Shown: positions 14,916-23,514, numbered from the stretch's first letter. The stretch is 48,825 nt of DNA from Deltaproteobacteria bacterium (GCA_016219015.1 JACRCL010000021.1:1-48825); one strand, 5' to 3'. The notes: generated by a model not told the origin, from the letters alone. Made by a program: numbers and translations.

Positions 14916-17504
14916 ATGGAAAGCGAAAAGGAACGGATAGCCCGGCTTGAGGCCGAGGTCTCGGAGCTAAAGGCCGATATCGAAAGGGCGCGCCTGCACG
15001 AGCGCGACCTCGACGAGACCAGGAGGGCCATGCTCTTCCTGCTCGAAGACACGAGCGAGGCGGCCGCCGGGATCGCGAAGGCGAAGAAGGACTGGGAGGC
15101 GACCTTCGACTCGATCTCGGACCTCCTTTTCATACACGACAACGACATGAAGATAGTCAGGTGCAACAGGGCCTACGAGGAGACCGCCGGGCTGCCGTTC
15201 AAGGAGATAATGGGCAGGCCCTACTACGAGGTCTTCCCCAAAATGAACGGCCCGTTCGGCGCGTGCTTGAAGAAGGCGGAAGGCCTGGAGCAGGAGGAAG
15301 AGGAGGTAGCGGCCTTGCCGCACCTTGACAGGGTATACAAGATAAAGTTCTTCTCGGTGAGCGAGGACGGGAAGAACACCTTCGTCCACGTGATGGAGGA
15401 CATAACGACCGAGAAAAGGGCCGGGGAGGCGCTGAAGGCCTCCGAGGACAAGTACCGCCACCTTTTCGAGAACTTGAATGACGCGGTCTTTCTCGCGGAC
15501 ATAGCCACGGGCAGGGTAATAGAGACGAACAGGAAGGGCATGGAGCTGCTCAATAGAACGCGGGAAGAGATAATCGGCATGCACCAGGGCGAGCTCCATC
15601 CGCCGGGCAAGGCCGACGAGTACAGGAGGCGTTTCTCCGAGCACGTCGAAAGGGGGAATAAGGCGGATTATGACGGCGAGGTGGTCCGCAAGGACGGGGT
15701 CCAGGTGCCTGTCACGGTAAGCGCCACGGTCGTCAATATCGGCGGTAAAGACCTTTTGCTCGGCATATTCAGTGACATCACGGAGCGGAAGAAGGCGGAG
15801 GAGAAGATAAAGGAGGAGATGGAGCTGAGCAAGCACCTCCTGATGATAGCCAACGCCACGGCGCATACGACTGACATGAACAGGCTCATGGCGCAGGTCG
15901 CGGAATGCGTGCTGAACATAATGAGGTGCGACGTCGCGCTCTCGTACGTCTGGGACAACGAGAGGTCGGTATTCCAGCCGTCGCAGGGCGCGGGCCTTAC
16001 GCACGAGTTGGTCCCTTTCTTCAGGGTGAGCGCCCTTGCGCCGGACGTCCCTTTCATAAGGGAGGCCCTCGGGTCGAAGGGGCCGGTCATCGAGAGGTTC
16101 ACCCGTGAAGGCGGAGGGCTGCCGCATAAGACCGGGGCGGATATGCCCTCCGGCGCCTTGCCGCCGGCGGGGGCGGAGGTCTTCCACTGGATGCCAAGGC
16201 TCAAGCTGGCGGTAGCCATGCCGCTCATAGGCAAAGAGGACCACCTTGGCCTGCTCGTGTGCCTCTACTCCGGCGCAGGCAGGTTCCCGGACGGGTTATC
16301 GCAAAGGGACAGGGAGGTCATGGACGGGATCTCCTTCCAGGTATCCACGGCTCTCGACGAGGCCCGGCTTTACAAGGACTCCATGGACAAGGCCATGGAG
16401 CTGTCGCGCAAGGTCGAGACTATCCAGACCATGCATGAGATCGATACGGCCATACTGTCCACCATCCAGCCGCAGGAGATACTCGAGACAGCCATGAGGA
16501 TGGTCGCAAAGATGGTCTTTTGCGACAGGGCGACGGTGGCCCTGCTGGACAGGGACAGGGGCGGGTTCATCTACTCCGCGGGCTTCGGCACCGCCAATAT
16601 CGAGAAAGGCTCTTTCATACCTTTCAGCGATACCAGCGCGACCGACGTCGTCAAGACCGGGAGGCCGCAGTACGCGGCGAACATAAAGGAGCTTCGCGGG
16701 CTGCTGCCGCTCGAAGCAAAGCTGCTGAATGAGGGTTTCGTATCCCATATAAGGGTCCCGCTCGTCGTAAAAGGCGATGTGACGGGGGTGCTGAGCATAG
16801 GCGCGAAGAGGCCGTCCGCCTTCACCCCGGACGACCTGAGCATCCTTGAGAAGCTCTCCTCCCAGATAGGCGTGGCCCTCGAGAACGCAAGGCTGCTTTC
16901 GGACCTCGAAGGGCTCTTTATCGGGATAGTGAGGACCCTGTCGGAGGCCATCGACGCCAAGAGCCCGTGGACTGGCGGCCATTCCGAACGGGTCACAAGC
17001 ATAGCCATGCAGATAGGGAAAGAATTGGGGCTCAAGGGGGAGGAATTGAAGAGGCTCGAGCTCGCGGGCCTCCTTCACGACATCGGCAAGCTCGGCACCT
17101 ATGAATCGATCCTCGACAAGCCGGGCAGGCTCACCGAGGACGAGGTCAGGATAATAAAGCTCCATCCGGAAAAGGGCGCGGAGATACTATCCCCCATACG
17201 GCAGATGAGGGACATAATACCCGCCATCAAGCACCACCACGAGTTCTATGACGGCACGGGCTATCCGCAGGGGCTCAAGGGCGAGGAGATCCCGCTCATG
17301 GCCCGGATATTGACCGTGGCGGACACGGTGGACGCAATGGGCGCGGACAGGCCTTACAGGAAGGGCAGGTCGATGGACAAGATAATAGTTGAGATCAAGA
17401 GGTGCTCGGGCACGCAGTTCGACCCGAAGTTGGTGGAGGCTTTTTTAAGGACCCTGGGGGAAGAGGCGGCGGGCTGTTGGCGGTGTGACGAGTTGAAGCC
17501 ATAG
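14916..17504 (+). CDS. PAS-PAS-GAF-GAF-HD-GYP protein, predicted cyclic-di-GMP phosphodiesterase
   Basis: 862 residues from the ATG at 14916, preceded by GAGGGCGG. N-terminal coiled coil (ERIARLEAEVSELKADIE), PAS 1 (about 60-170), PAS 2 (about 175-295, ending IFSDITERKKAEE), a GAF-like region (about 305-490), a second GAF (about 505-670) and an HD-GYP domain. The catalytic set is complete: GGHSERV, LLHDIGKLGTYESILDKPG, LHPEKGAEIL, HHHEFYDGTGYPQGLKG and ADTVDAM. It lacks membrane segments, so it is cytoplasmic and would sense a soluble or partner-derived signal and hydrolyse cyclic-di-GMP. Confidence 0.93.
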   Translation: MESEKERIARLEAEVSELKADIERARLHERDLDETRRAMLFLLEDTSEAAAGIAKAKKDWEATFDSISDLLFIHDNDMKIVRCNRAYEETAGLPFKEIMGRPYYEVFPKMNGPFGACLKKAEGLEQEEEEVAALPHLDRVYKIKFFSVSEDGKNTFVHVMEDITTEKRAGEALKASEDKYRHLFENLNDAVFLADIATGRVIETNRKGMELLNRTREEIIGMHQGELHPPGKADEYRRRFSEHVERGNKADYDGEVVRKDGVQVPVTVSATVVNIGGKDLLLGIFSDITERKKAEEKIKEEMELSKHLLMIANATAHTTDMNRLMAQVAECVLNIMRCDVALSYVWDNERSVFQPSQGAGLTHELVPFFRVSALAPDVPFIREALGSKGPVIERFTREGGGLPHKTGADMPSGALPPAGAEVFHWMPRLKLAVAMPLIGKEDHLGLLVCLYSGAGRFPDGLSQRDREVMDGISFQVSTALDEARLYKDSMDKAMELSRKVETIQTMHEIDTAILSTIQPQEILETAMRMVAKMVFCDRATVALLDRDRGGFIYSAGFGTANIEKGSFIPFSDTSATDVVKTGRPQYAANIKELRGLLPLEAKLLNEGFVSHIRVPLVVKGDVTGVLSIGAKRPSAFTPDDLSILEKLSSQIGVALENARLLSDLEGLFIGIVRTLSEAIDAKSPWTGGHSERVTSIAMQIGKELGLKGEELKRLELAGLLHDIGKLGTYESILDKPGRLTEDEVRIIKLHPEKGAEILSPIRQMRDIIPAIKHHHEFYDGTGYPQGLKGEEIPLMARILTVADTVDAMGADRPYRKGRSMDKIIVEIKRCSGTQFDPKLVEAFLRTLGEEAAGCWRCDELKP

Positions 17505-17668
17505 ACGGACGCAATAAATGTCTTTATACTTTGTTGTCCTCCTCGGAAAATCCTCGACGTACAAAACAAGTACGCCTGCGGTTTTCCTCGTCGGCCGCCT
17601 CGTCTAAAGCCATTTCTTGCGTCCGTGTGATGGCTAATTCATAAGGCAGATGGACTTTTTGAACAGCC
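17504..17668. repeat. Compound palindromic repeat, family 2 (copy 2)
   Basis: GACGGACGCAATAAATG at the start is mirrored by CATTTCTTGCGTCCGT at 17611-17626. An inner palindrome surrounds GTACAAAACAAGTAC. The right end GCAGATGGACTTTTTGAACA matches the right end of the 3868-3979 element. It starts at the HD-GYP stop codon and ends at the slp stop codon, so it fills the whole convergent gap and may serve as a bidirectional terminator. Confidence 0.7.
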
Positions 17669-18174
17669 TAGTCGATGTGCGTGTAGCCGATCCCTATCCC
17701 GATACCTATGGATGGCTCCTCGTAGCCGCCCCGCCTCGGCCAGAGGTAATGCTCGGACGGCTCGATGACCGGGTACCTGTAAGTACCCTTGCCGAGCTTT
17801 TTCTCAAGAGACCCCTTGACCCGTCCGGCCACGGTCAGCCTTTTGCCGGCAGAGTAGATGGCCGGGTCCTTGAAGCCGGGGAAATCGACGAGGAACCTGC
17901 CCGCGGACTCATCCGTATATACGGGGTTCAGCTGGGAGTTCATGCCCTGCTGAACGACTTCGAGGACGGTCCTGTCCCCGGTATTCTCCACGTTTATGAT
18001 GGTCCCGCCGAAGACGACGTTCTTACCGGTGTACGCGCCGGGGTCCTTTACCACATCCTCGAACTTTATCCCCCTGTCAACGGTCGCGAGAGTATCCTTT
18101 GAGATAACGGGGGCGCAGCCCGCAAGCGCGGCCGTTATAACGGCTATCGACAATAATTTCTTTAAATTTTTCAT
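17668..18174 (-). CDS. slp: Slp-family outer-membrane lipoprotein
   Basis: 168 residues from the ATG at 18174 (an in-frame TTG at 18198 is an alternative). Signal MKNLKKLLSIAVITAA with lipobox LAGC, then the Slp pattern ISKDTLATVDRGIKFEDV, GAYTGKNVVFGGTIINV and TGDRTVLEVVQQ. The C-terminus is Ile/Gly-rich (SIGIGIGIGYTH). Slp was first described as a starvation-inducible outer-membrane lipoprotein in enterobacteria; its molecular role is unclear. It stands alone between two repeats. Confidence 0.88.
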   Translation of the reverse strand: MKNLKKLLSIAVITAALAGCAPVISKDTLATVDRGIKFEDVVKDPGAYTGKNVVFGGTIINVENTGDRTVLEVVQQGMNSQLNPVYTDESAGRFLVDFPGFKDPAIYSAGKRLTVAGRVKGSLEKKLGKGTYRYPVIEPSEHYLWPRRGGYEEPSIGIGIGIGYTHID

Positions 18175-18210
18175 ATCCCACCGGGAAGAGGTCTTCAAGC
18201 ACGATATTAT

Positions 18211-18387
18211 TTAAGGAACCTCTGATTAATTCGCAACAATATGTCATTCTGAGCGTGTGAGCCGAAGCCCTGAGCGAAGCGAAGGGGAAGAATCTAAGTA
18301 GTATACAAATCAGCAAGTTACGAGATTCTTCGGTCGCTCCGCTCCCTCAGAATGACAGGGAGGCATAATTAATCAGAGCTTTCTTAA
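18211..18387. repeat. REP/BIME-like repeat, family 1 (complete copy)
   Basis: A 177 bp element bounded by inverted ends containing CTCTGATTAATT (left) and AATTAATCAGAG (right). Inside are two divergent half-palindromes: TGTCATTCTGAGCGTGTGAG ... GAAGAATCT and AGATTCTTCGGTCGCTCCGC ... CAGAATGACA. This is the best-preserved copy in the window and occupies most of the slp-udp gap. Confidence 0.85.
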
Positions 18388-18432
18388 AAGATACCATCTA
18401 ATCCGATTCTGTCAACCTGCATGGGGAAGACC

Positions 18433-19224
18433 TTACCGGAGCCCGCCTGAGACGAGGAACCGAAGGGAGTTTACCGCGGTCTTTATGGCGCTCTCCTCGC
18501 CCATCCTGAGGGCGGCCTTCGTGATCCTGCCCGTGGAGCCCTTGTTGACGACCCCTGTAACGCAGCCGCCCTTCAGCCCCATAGAGGCCGTAAGCGTAAG
18601 TATGGTGGAGGACTCCATTTCGTAGTTGAGCACATGGAGGGCCTTCAATTCCTCCGTCGCGCCCCTGAACCTCCTCAGGATGTATTTCCTGAAGGAGTCC
18701 TTCCTCTCCTCGCCGGGGTAGAAGGTGTCCGACGAGGCCGTGACCCCGATGTGGCAGTTTATGTCCGCAAGCCTTGCCCCCTGGATAAGGGCGCTGACGA
18801 CCCCGAAGTCCGCCACGGCAGGGTACTCTATGGGGGCGTAGTGCGTGGACGCGCCGTCGAGCCTGACGGAGCCGGTCGTGATGACGCAGTCGCCGTTTTT
18901 AATGTAATCCTGTATGGCCCCTGTAGTGCCTACCCTTATGAATGTGGTTACTCCGAGTTGGGCGAGCTCGTCAACGGCTATCGAAGTTGAAGGGCCGCCT
19001 ATGCCCGTGGAGGTGACGAGGACCTTCGCGCCCCTGGCTTCGCAGACGCAGGTGGTAAACTCCCGTTTCGAGGCGATGGTCTTGAAAGGGCCGCCGTAGC
19101 CGCCGTACTCTGCGGCAATTGACGCGGCTATCTTTTCGGACCGCGCAGGGTCGCCCGGCAGGAGCGCTATCCTTGCGCCCTGGATGAGCCTTTTATCGAG
19201 GTCGAGGTGGTAGACCTTCGGCAT
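18433..19224 (-). CDS. udp: Uridine phosphorylase (PNP/UDP family 1)
   Basis: 263 residues. Phosphorolysis of uridine to uracil and ribose 1-phosphate in pyrimidine salvage. Family motifs: IALLPGDPARSEKIA (phosphate-binding GDP), VTSTGIGGPSTSIAVDEL, TFIRVGTTGAIQ and NYEMESSTILTL (EMES, ribose-binding Met-Glu). The match to udp rather than deoD is based on GxTGAIQ and overall length. It is the last gene of the dsrE2-tusA-udp run, 6 bp after tusA; its place in a sulfur-transfer run is unexplained. Confidence 0.9.
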   Translation of the reverse strand: MPKVYHLDLDKRLIQGARIALLPGDPARSEKIAASIAAEYGGYGGPFKTIASKREFTTCVCEARGAKVLVTSTGIGGPSTSIAVDELAQLGVTTFIRVGTTGAIQDYIKNGDCVITTGSVRLDGASTHYAPIEYPAVADFGVVSALIQGARLADINCHIGVTASSDTFYPGEERKDSFRKYILRRFRGATEELKALHVLNYEMESSTILTLTASMGLKGGCVTGVVNKGSTGRITKAALRMGEESAIKTAVNSLRFLVSGGLR

Positions 19225-19230
19225 GGGGGC

Positions 19231-19467
19231 TTACGCCTTTTTCAGATAAATCTTGACGGTCGTATTCTCTTCCTCGATGCCGAGGAGCACGTTGCCGGTA
19301 GACTGCGCCCAGACGGGGAGGTCCCTTTTCGACACGGGGTCGTCCGTAAGCACCTCTATGACCTGCCCGTGCGACATCGCCTCTAAGGCCAGTGCGGTCT
19401 TGACCGACGGCATGGGGCAGCTCAACCCCCTCGCGTCAAGGGTCTTGTCGATACTGAAATGGGTCAT
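19231..19467 (-). CDS. tusA: TusA-family sulfur carrier protein
   Basis: 78 residues. The signature CPMP (KTLDARGLSCPMPSVKT) holds the single conserved cysteine that carries persulfide sulfur. TusA-like proteins pass sulfur for tRNA thiolation, molybdenum cofactor or dissimilatory sulfur metabolism. GAGGTGAT lies just before the ATG. It follows dsrE2 by only 8 bp, and the tusA-dsrE2 pair is a known arrangement that often also includes a rhodanese. Confidence 0.95.
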   Translation of the reverse strand: MTHFSIDKTLDARGLSCPMPSVKTALALEAMSHGQVIEVLTDDPVSKRDLPVWAQSTGNVLLGIEEENTTVKIYLKKA

Positions 19468-19475
19468 CTATCACC

Positions 19476-19964
19476 TCAGATAAAGAGATTTACGTTGGAA
19501 TCTTTAGCAAGGGAGAGATAGGATACGGCCCCTATCACGTCCTCGCACTCTTCTATGAAGTCCTTTTTGGTAAGCCCCATGAGTGTCATCGACATCTCGC
19601 AGGGGTAGAACTTCACCCCCAGCGCCGTTGCGGTCTTTATGAACTCATGGAGGTTAGGGATCCTCTTCTTCGCCATCATCGTCTTGAGCATGGCCGGGCC
19701 CATGCCGAGCATGTTGAGGTTCGAGAGGGCGAGCTTTTTGGCGTGGCCGTAGTTCATGAGGTTCAGCATCTTCTGCATCCAGTTCTGCCCCTTTATGAGG
19801 CCGCCCTGCTTCTTTATGGCGTTAAGTCCCCAGAAGGTGAAGAAGATGCTGGTCTGCATGCCCATCGAAGCGGCGGCGGTGGCTATGACGAAGGCGGCCA
19901 GCGCCTTGTCCATCTCACCGCTGAAAAGGACTATGGTGACTGATTTTTTAGGCAGTTCAGGCAA
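19476..19964 (-). CDS. DsrE2-like (DsrE/DsrF/DrsH family) sulfur-transfer protein
   Basis: 162 residues with a TTG start at 19964 (GGAG ten bases upstream). N-terminal strand KKSVTIVLFSGEMDKALAAF, a Met/Gly-rich insertion (MLNLMNYGHAKKLAL, LNMLGMGPAMLKTMM) typical of DsrE2, and the conserved cysteine in GVKFYPCEMSMTLMG. DsrE2 proteins are believed to be membrane-associated sulfur acceptors working with TusA. Its terminal residues (NVNLFI) match the family end. Confidence 0.9.
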   Translation of the reverse strand: MPELPKKSVTIVLFSGEMDKALAAFVIATAAASMGMQTSIFFTFWGLNAIKKQGGLIKGQNWMQKMLNLMNYGHAKKLALSNLNMLGMGPAMLKTMMAKKRIPNLHEFIKTATALGVKFYPCEMSMTLMGLTKKDFIEECEDVIGAVSYLSLAKDSNVNLFI

Positions 19965-20016
19965 CTGAAAGCATCTCCTTCCCTTCCTTATATCATATAT
20001 TAAGCGGGCCGGAGGC

Positions 20017-23000
20017 TCAAGGCTTTTTCGAGTGGTTTGGGCGTAGCCTCCTTGCGATTAATTTGCGGGCCTCGGCAGAGGCGAGGACGACGAAGGGGAA
20101 GGCGAGCAGCAAGGCCCAGTCCCGAAGCGTAAGCGGGTAGAACCCGAACGCGTCGCGCAGGCCGGGGGTGTAGATAAGCAACAGCATAAGCGCCGTCTCA
20201 ATGAGTATGCTGAGGAGTATGAACCTGTTCCTTAAAAGGCCCGCCTTGAATACCGACTCTTTATCGGTCCTGCAGGCGAAGACGTTGCCTATCTGGCAGG
20301 CTACGATCCCGGCGAAGCTCATGGTCGTGGCCGCGGCGTAAACGGCGCCACTCCCCGCAAGCCCGAGTCCCCCGCCCCAAGGAATCCAGCCCCTCATCCA
20401 ATAGGCGTAGAAGAACGCCCCCATGCTTAAAAGGGCCTCGACGGGGCCGAGGAAGAGGTAGGCCCTCGAAAGCGTCTTCCAGTCGAGGAGCCTCTTTGAC
20501 CTGGGCCTCGGCGGCTCCTCCATTATACCCGGCTCAGGGGGCTCCACGCCGAGGCCGAGGGCCGGGAATACGTCGGTCCCCAGATCGATTGCGAGTATCT
20601 GCAATGCCGTAAGCGGGAGAGGTATCCTGAATACCATGAACGCTATGAAGGGCACCGCCTCAGGGATGAGGTGGGCGAATATGTAGGTGACGAACTTTTT
20701 TATGTTCGAATATACGGCACGGCCCTCCCTTACGGCGTCCACTATTGAGGCGAAGTTGTCGTCGGCAAGGACTATCTCGGCCGACTCCTTAGCCACGTCG
20801 CTGCCCCGCAGGCCCATCGCCACCCCGATATCGGCCTTCTTCAGCGCCGGGGCGTCGTTCACGCCGTCGCCGGTGACGGCCACGACCTCGCCGTTTTTCT
20901 GCAGCGCCTCAACGACCCGGAGCTTGTCCTTCGGGGCGACCCTCGAGAATATCACCTCGCCCTTCTTGAGCACCTCGCTAAGTTCCCTGTCGGGCATGGC
21001 CCCGAGCTCCGCGCCTGAGATGACCCTGCCGCCCGCGGCTATGCCTGCCTGCGAGGCAATGGCCTTTGCCGTAAGGCCGTAATCGCCCGTGACCATTATG
21101 ACCTTTATCCCGGCCGTATGGCACTCCTCGACCGCCTTCTTGACCTCCGGCCTGGGGGGGTCGAGCATGGCCGCAAGGCCGATGAAGCAGAGGTCCCTTT
21201 CGACCTCCTCGGCCCTGTACGTCTTTTCCGCCTCTACCGCGCGGGAGGCCACTGCCAGGACACGGAGGCCCCTTGAGGCGAGGTCGTCGTTTATTTCGAG
21301 TATCCGGGACTTCTCCTCTCCGGTCATTTTGAAGGTCTTGCCTTCACGGTAGATGGAGGCGCAGAGCTCGACGACCTCTCTGGGCGCGCCCTTTATAAAG
21401 GCCTCAAGCCCGTGCTTTTCAGCCCAGCCCTTCGGGGTCTCATGGACCGTGGACATCCTTTTCCTTATCCTCTCGAAGGGCAGGTGCGCCACCCGCTTGA
21501 ACTTTTCCTTGAGCGCTTCGTGCCTGATCCCGGCCTTTTCAGCGAGCGTAAGGAGGGCCCCTTCGGTCGGGTCGCCGGAGATATTCCAGAAACGCTTATC
21601 ATCGGAATGTGGGGAATGTGGGGAATGTGGGGAGTGTGGGGAAAGTGGGGAAGGTGGATGGAGGGACGCGTTGTTGCACAGGGCCGCGGCCGTCAGGAGC
21701 CTTTCAACGGCCCCGCGTTTAAGCTCCTCCTCAGGGACGGGCTTGCCCCCGTAAAGGAACTTGCCCGACGGCTCGTAGCCCGTGCCAGTGACCTCCATGA
21801 GCCTGTTATCCACGAATAAGTTGACTACGCACATCTGGTTCGTTGTAAGGGTGCCGGTCTTGTCCGTGCAGATGACGGTGGCGCTGCCGAGGGTCTCGAC
21901 CGCCGAGAGCTTCTTTACTATGGCCCTCTTGCCCGCCATCCTCTGCACACCCATGGCGAGCGAGAGCGACACGGTCGGCAGGAGCCCCTCCGGGACATTG
22001 GCAACGATTATCCCTATGGCGAAGAGGAAGCTCTCCGCGAAGGTGAGCCCGGCTATCATGTAGCCGAGAAAGAAGAATACGGCCCCGAGCGCGACCGCTA
22101 TGAACGTGACTATCTTAGTGATGTTGCCTATTTCTTTCTGAAGCGGGCTCGCCTCGGCCTTTATCGCCTGCGTAAGGTATGCCACCCTGCCTATTTCGGT
22201 GTCCATGCCCGTGGCGGTCACGACCATCGCCCCTCCGCCCGAAAGGACGGTCGTCCCGGCGAAGACCAGGTTGGGGACCTCGGTCCACAGGAACCCCCGG
22301 CCGTTAAGCAGGGGCTCCGAGACCTTGTATACGGGTTTGCTCTCGCCGGTGAGGGCGCTGTTGTCCACCCGCATCTCCTGCGCCTCGACGAGCCTGCCGT
22401 CTGCCGGGACGCTGTCGCCCTCGGACAATATTATGAGGTCGCCGGGCACGAGGCCCGTGGCGTCTATCTCCATTTCCTTGCCGTCCCTTTTGACCCGTAC
22501 CTTTTTGGGCAGCAGGTGTTTAAGCGCCTCGACCGCGCGCTCGGCCTTGTATTCCTGGAGGAAGCTGAAGACGGCGTTTATGACTATCACGAGGAATATC
22601 GCCCAGCCGAGCTCCGGCATCCCGGCCACGAACGACATGACGCCGCCCGCCCAGAGGAGGACCGCGAAAAGGTTGAGGAACAGGTTATAGAGGAAGTCCT
22701 TGAGGAGCGTGCCTTTCTCTATCCTCTTCAAGGTGTTGGGGCCGGCAAGGGCGAGCCTTCTGGACGCCTCGTCCCCGGAGAGGCCCTTCTCGGCCGTGCC
22801 GAGCTCGGCAAAGACCTCGGATTCAGGCAAAGGGATGTAGAGCGTGCGGGAGTCGGCGTCGGACCCCTTGACGATCCTCCTCGCGTCCTGTTCATTCCCC
22901 GCGTTCAGTATCGCGTGCCTGAACGAATGGTCGAGGAGCATGGACTCGAGCCTTGAGAGTATCTGCAGGTGCGTGCCGCTCTCTTTAATGGGTGATATGA

Positions 23001-23310
23001 GCAGGAAGAAAATGCGGACGCGGGCGGTCTTTTTTACGGGGTGCGGCAGGTCCTTCTTCGATACCGCGAGGGCAAGGACAGGGTCCTTGACCTCTTCGGA
23101 CAGGCAGTGGAAGACGGCCGAGCCTGTGCCGGAAAGGACGCCCTCGATCGATTCGTGGTCCCTCAGGTCGCATACGGCCTTGCCGCCGGCCTTGAGCCCG
23201 GGCAGGAGCCTTGCCGTCATCTCCTTGAGGACAGTGGCGTGGTCTTTGGCCCTGATATTGAGGACCACGGCCTGCAGTATCTCCGATATGCCCATAATAA
23301 GCCCAAGCAT
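20017..23310 (-). CDS. P-type ATPase (Na+/K+-ATPase-like, P2 class) with N-terminal PTS EIIA-like domain
   Basis: 1097 residues. Residues 1-155 resemble a PTS EIIA type-2 fold (ISEILQAVVLNI ... GTGSAVFHCLSEEVKDPVLAL ... FFLLISPIKESGTHLQIL), keeping a histidine (AVFH) where the phosphoacceptor normally lies. The rest is a full P2 ATPase: actuator LTGES, phosphorylation site CTDKTGTLTTNQ (Asp about 482), hinge GDGVNDAPALKKADIGVAMG. VANVPEGLLPTVSLSLAMG and AIDLGTDVFPALGLGVEPPE resemble Na+/K+-ATPase TM4 and TM6 with both TM6 aspartates, and LIPEAVPF keeps the TM5 glutamate. Ion specificity is not proven. The nucleotide domain contains an in-frame SPH repeat tract. Confidence 0.92.
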   Translation of the reverse strand: MLGLIMGISEILQAVVLNIRAKDHATVLKEMTARLLPGLKAGGKAVCDLRDHESIEGVLSGTGSAVFHCLSEEVKDPVLALAVSKKDLPHPVKKTARVRIFFLLISPIKESGTHLQILSRLESMLLDHSFRHAILNAGNEQDARRIVKGSDADSRTLYIPLPESEVFAELGTAEKGLSGDEASRRLALAGPNTLKRIEKGTLLKDFLYNLFLNLFAVLLWAGGVMSFVAGMPELGWAIFLVIVINAVFSFLQEYKAERAVEALKHLLPKKVRVKRDGKEMEIDATGLVPGDLIILSEGDSVPADGRLVEAQEMRVDNSALTGESKPVYKVSEPLLNGRGFLWTEVPNLVFAGTTVLSGGGAMVVTATGMDTEIGRVAYLTQAIKAEASPLQKEIGNITKIVTFIAVALGAVFFFLGYMIAGLTFAESFLFAIGIIVANVPEGLLPTVSLSLAMGVQRMAGKRAIVKKLSAVETLGSATVICTDKTGTLTTNQMCVVNLFVDNRLMEVTGTGYEPSGKFLYGGKPVPEEELKRGAVERLLTAAALCNNASLHPPSPLSPHSPHSPHSPHSDDKRFWNISGDPTEGALLTLAEKAGIRHEALKEKFKRVAHLPFERIRKRMSTVHETPKGWAEKHGLEAFIKGAPREVVELCASIYREGKTFKMTGEEKSRILEINDDLASRGLRVLAVASRAVEAEKTYRAEEVERDLCFIGLAAMLDPPRPEVKKAVEECHTAGIKVIMVTGDYGLTAKAIASQAGIAAGGRVISGAELGAMPDRELSEVLKKGEVIFSRVAPKDKLRVVEALQKNGEVVAVTGDGVNDAPALKKADIGVAMGLRGSDVAKESAEIVLADDNFASIVDAVREGRAVYSNIKKFVTYIFAHLIPEAVPFIAFMVFRIPLPLTALQILAIDLGTDVFPALGLGVEPPEPGIMEEPPRPRSKRLLDWKTLSRAYLFLGPVEALLSMGAFFYAYWMRGWIPWGGGLGLAGSGAVYAAATTMSFAGIVACQIGNVFACRTDKESVFKAGLLRNRFILLSILIETALMLLLIYTPGLRDAFGFYPLTLRDWALLLAFPFVVLASAEARKLIARRLRPNHSKKP
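21604..21657 (-). repeat. In-frame 9-bp tandem repeat inside the ATPase gene
   Basis: About six copies of a 9-bp unit (GGAATGTGG on the plus strand, last copies degenerate), encoding Ser-Pro-His triplets on the minus strand (SPLSPHSPHSPHSPHS). It lies in the nucleotide-binding domain between CNNASLHPP and the conserved SGDPTEGALL. Because the unit is a multiple of three, copy-number change would lengthen or shorten a loop without frameshift. Confidence 0.9.
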
Positions 23311-23514
23311 AGCATACCGGGCAATAGATTTGAAGACTGAGGAGGACCGAGGAATACTCTTTATTTTTTTAAAAAAATGTGATAAAAGCCGGATACTCCG
23401 AAAAAACTCAAAGACTTTTCGAACTCTTTCCCGAAGTCGCCGGTCTGACGAGCGAAGTGATTGATTTTATAGCATTTTGAAGCGCCCAGCGGTTTGCTCT
23501 TAAGAGGTGAGGAC

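Noticed and set aside
18211-18387. CRISPR-like array suggested by repeated GATTCTTC/CAGAATGACA modules
   Set aside because: The modules are inverted, not direct, repeats; there is no regular spacer, no array and no cas gene in the window.
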